The notes beneath the pieces were generated by a model, which was not told the origin of the DNA, did not search any database, and saw only the letters and a list, made by a program, of their open reading frames with translations. DNA of 64,000 bases from Ignavibacteria bacterium. Lineage in GTDB: Bacteria > Bacteroidota > Ignavibacteria > Tepidaquicellales > Tepidaquicellaceae. Position 1 is the first letter of the stretch; every line of letters begins with the position of its first letter. The stretch lies in assembly GCA_028714695.1 (NCBI GenBank), contig JAQTLX010000006.1, positions 1 through 64,000 of the forward strand, read 5' to 3'. Shown one piece after another: positions 63,399 to 64,000 of the stretch. The position numbers and the translations under genes were made by a program.

Positions 63399-64000
63399 AT
63401 GGCAAGCAAGGAAGTAAAACTCACACAGATGGTTTCATCAGCAGGCTGTGCTGCAAAAATTTTTCCTTTTATTTTATCCGATGCACTGAAAGATATTAAA
63501 TGGTATCAGGATAAAAATGTTATGGTCGGCTTTTCAGGTTCCGATGACGCCGGTGTTTACAAAATAAACGATGATTTGGCGCTCATTCATACTACGGATT
63601 TTTTCACGCCTGTGGTTGATGACCCGTTCACATTCGGACAGATAGCCGCTGCAAATTCACTGAGCGACGTATATGCGATGGGCGGCTCGCCTATTAATGC
63701 GCTTAATATTACCGCATTCCCGCAGAAAGAAGATATTGAAATATTAAGAGAAATACTTGCAGGCGGCGCATCCAAAGCAGAAGAGGCAAAATGCTCGATT
63801 ATAGGCGGACATTCGGTTGATATTCCAAGCATTCTTTACGGTATGGCGGTTACAGGAACAATTCATCCTAAAAATATAAAAGGAAATGATACGGCGAAGC
63901 CGGGAGATATTTTGATTTTAACAAAAGGTCTTGGAACTGGCGTTTTAAATAATTCTGTGAAATACGGGAAACCCGAACCCGTTTATATTTCGGGACTGAT
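63399..64000 (+). CDS. selD: Selenide, water dikinase (partial)
   Basis: SelD makes selenophosphate from selenide and ATP, needed for selenocysteine or selenouridine. The first 200 residues lie in the window and run off the right edge. The N-terminus reads ASKEVKLTQMVSSAGCAAKI with the active-site cysteine (a normal TGT codon, not selenocysteine). DDAGVYKINDD, THTTDFFTPVVDDPF-like ATP/metal residues and GGHSVDIPSILYGMA follow. It starts 8 bp after the PAS kinase gene. I see no candidate selenoprotein gene in the window. Confidence 0.93.
   Translation, partial: MASKEVKLTQMVSSAGCAAKIFPFILSDALKDIKWYQDKNVMVGFSGSDDAGVYKINDDLALIHTTDFFTPVVDDPFTFGQIAAANSLSDVYAMGGSPINALNITAFPQKEDIEILREILAGGASKAEEAKCSIIGGHSVDIPSILYGMAVTGTIHPKNIKGNDTAKPGDILILTKGLGTGVLNNSVKYGKPEPVYISGL

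Noticed and set aside
63399-64000. Selenocysteine codon in selD
   Set aside because: The active-site position is an ordinary TGT cysteine codon, with no in-frame TGA.

Overview
This 64 kb window is a chromosomal stretch from an AT-rich, diderm member of the Bacteroidetes/Chlorobi lineage, most like Ignavibacteria. The case rests on three secreted proteins ending in a type IX secretion (T9SS) or T9SS-like C-terminal domain (two carry NYPNPFNPVT just before it), a PorV/PorQ-like barrel, a CarboxypepD_reg-type TonB receptor, and lipid A genes (lpxB, lpxK and an LpxL-type acyltransferase). The taxonomic placement is inference. I see no prophage, insertion sequence, CRISPR array or rRNA; there is one tRNA (Asn).

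Layout. 1-1640 is repeat DNA: a 21/18-bp array with a 102-bp higher-order unit, then about 14 copies of a 54-bp unit that runs open in frame into a YyaL-type thioredoxin-domain gene. 3.9-8.2 kb holds aconitase, a tiny predicted membrane ORF, an exported rhodanese and dinB. 8.3-15.2 kb (+) is a tightly overlapping operon: barrel protein, lpxB, lpxK, a class I amidotransferase-like hydrolase, an EnvC-like degenerate LytM protein, GT2, ribD, ribE. 15.2-21.9 kb (-) is a second compact unit: xseA, xseB, dxs, miaB, an LpxL-like acyltransferase with a frameshift in a homopolymer, and a heptosyltransferase-like GT9. After tRNA-Asn comes an orphan MlaF ATPase (+). 22.9-27.7 kb (-) is a fatty-acid unit: fabD, a cysteine-rich DUF3109-like protein, two FabG-like reductases, another SDR, and a TerC protein.

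27.7-30.9 kb (-) encodes a predicted cytosolic trypsin-like protease with a zinc ribbon, an unrecognised partner protein, and truA. 31.0-36.9 kb (-) is a signalling locus: sigma-54 response regulator, 4-hydroxyphenylpyruvate dioxygenase, stand-alone Hpt, and a hybrid kinase whose own Hpt domain has lost its histidine. 36.9-52.1 kb (-) is a cell-surface block: a T9SS-exported phospholipase-D-fold protein, a polytopic membrane protein, an NHL lipoprotein, a PorV-like barrel, a TonB receptor, a lipoprotein, and two large exported proteins. 52.5-55.0 kb (+) is ftsX, a PrxQ peroxiredoxin and a GNAT-like protein. 55.2-59.5 kb (+) is a lipoprotein followed by three related small-barrel/outer-membrane proteins. 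The end carries an HtrA protease and a split transketolase C-terminal subunit (-), a PAS histidine kinase (+), and the start of selD (+), cut by the window edge.

The points most worth following are the cytosolic protease with its partner gene, the degenerate/intact Hpt pair in a locus that also contains HPPD, the T9-tract frameshift in the lipid A acyltransferase, the 54-bp in-frame repeat array, and the surface block carrying OB-fold and phospholipase-D-fold exported proteins.
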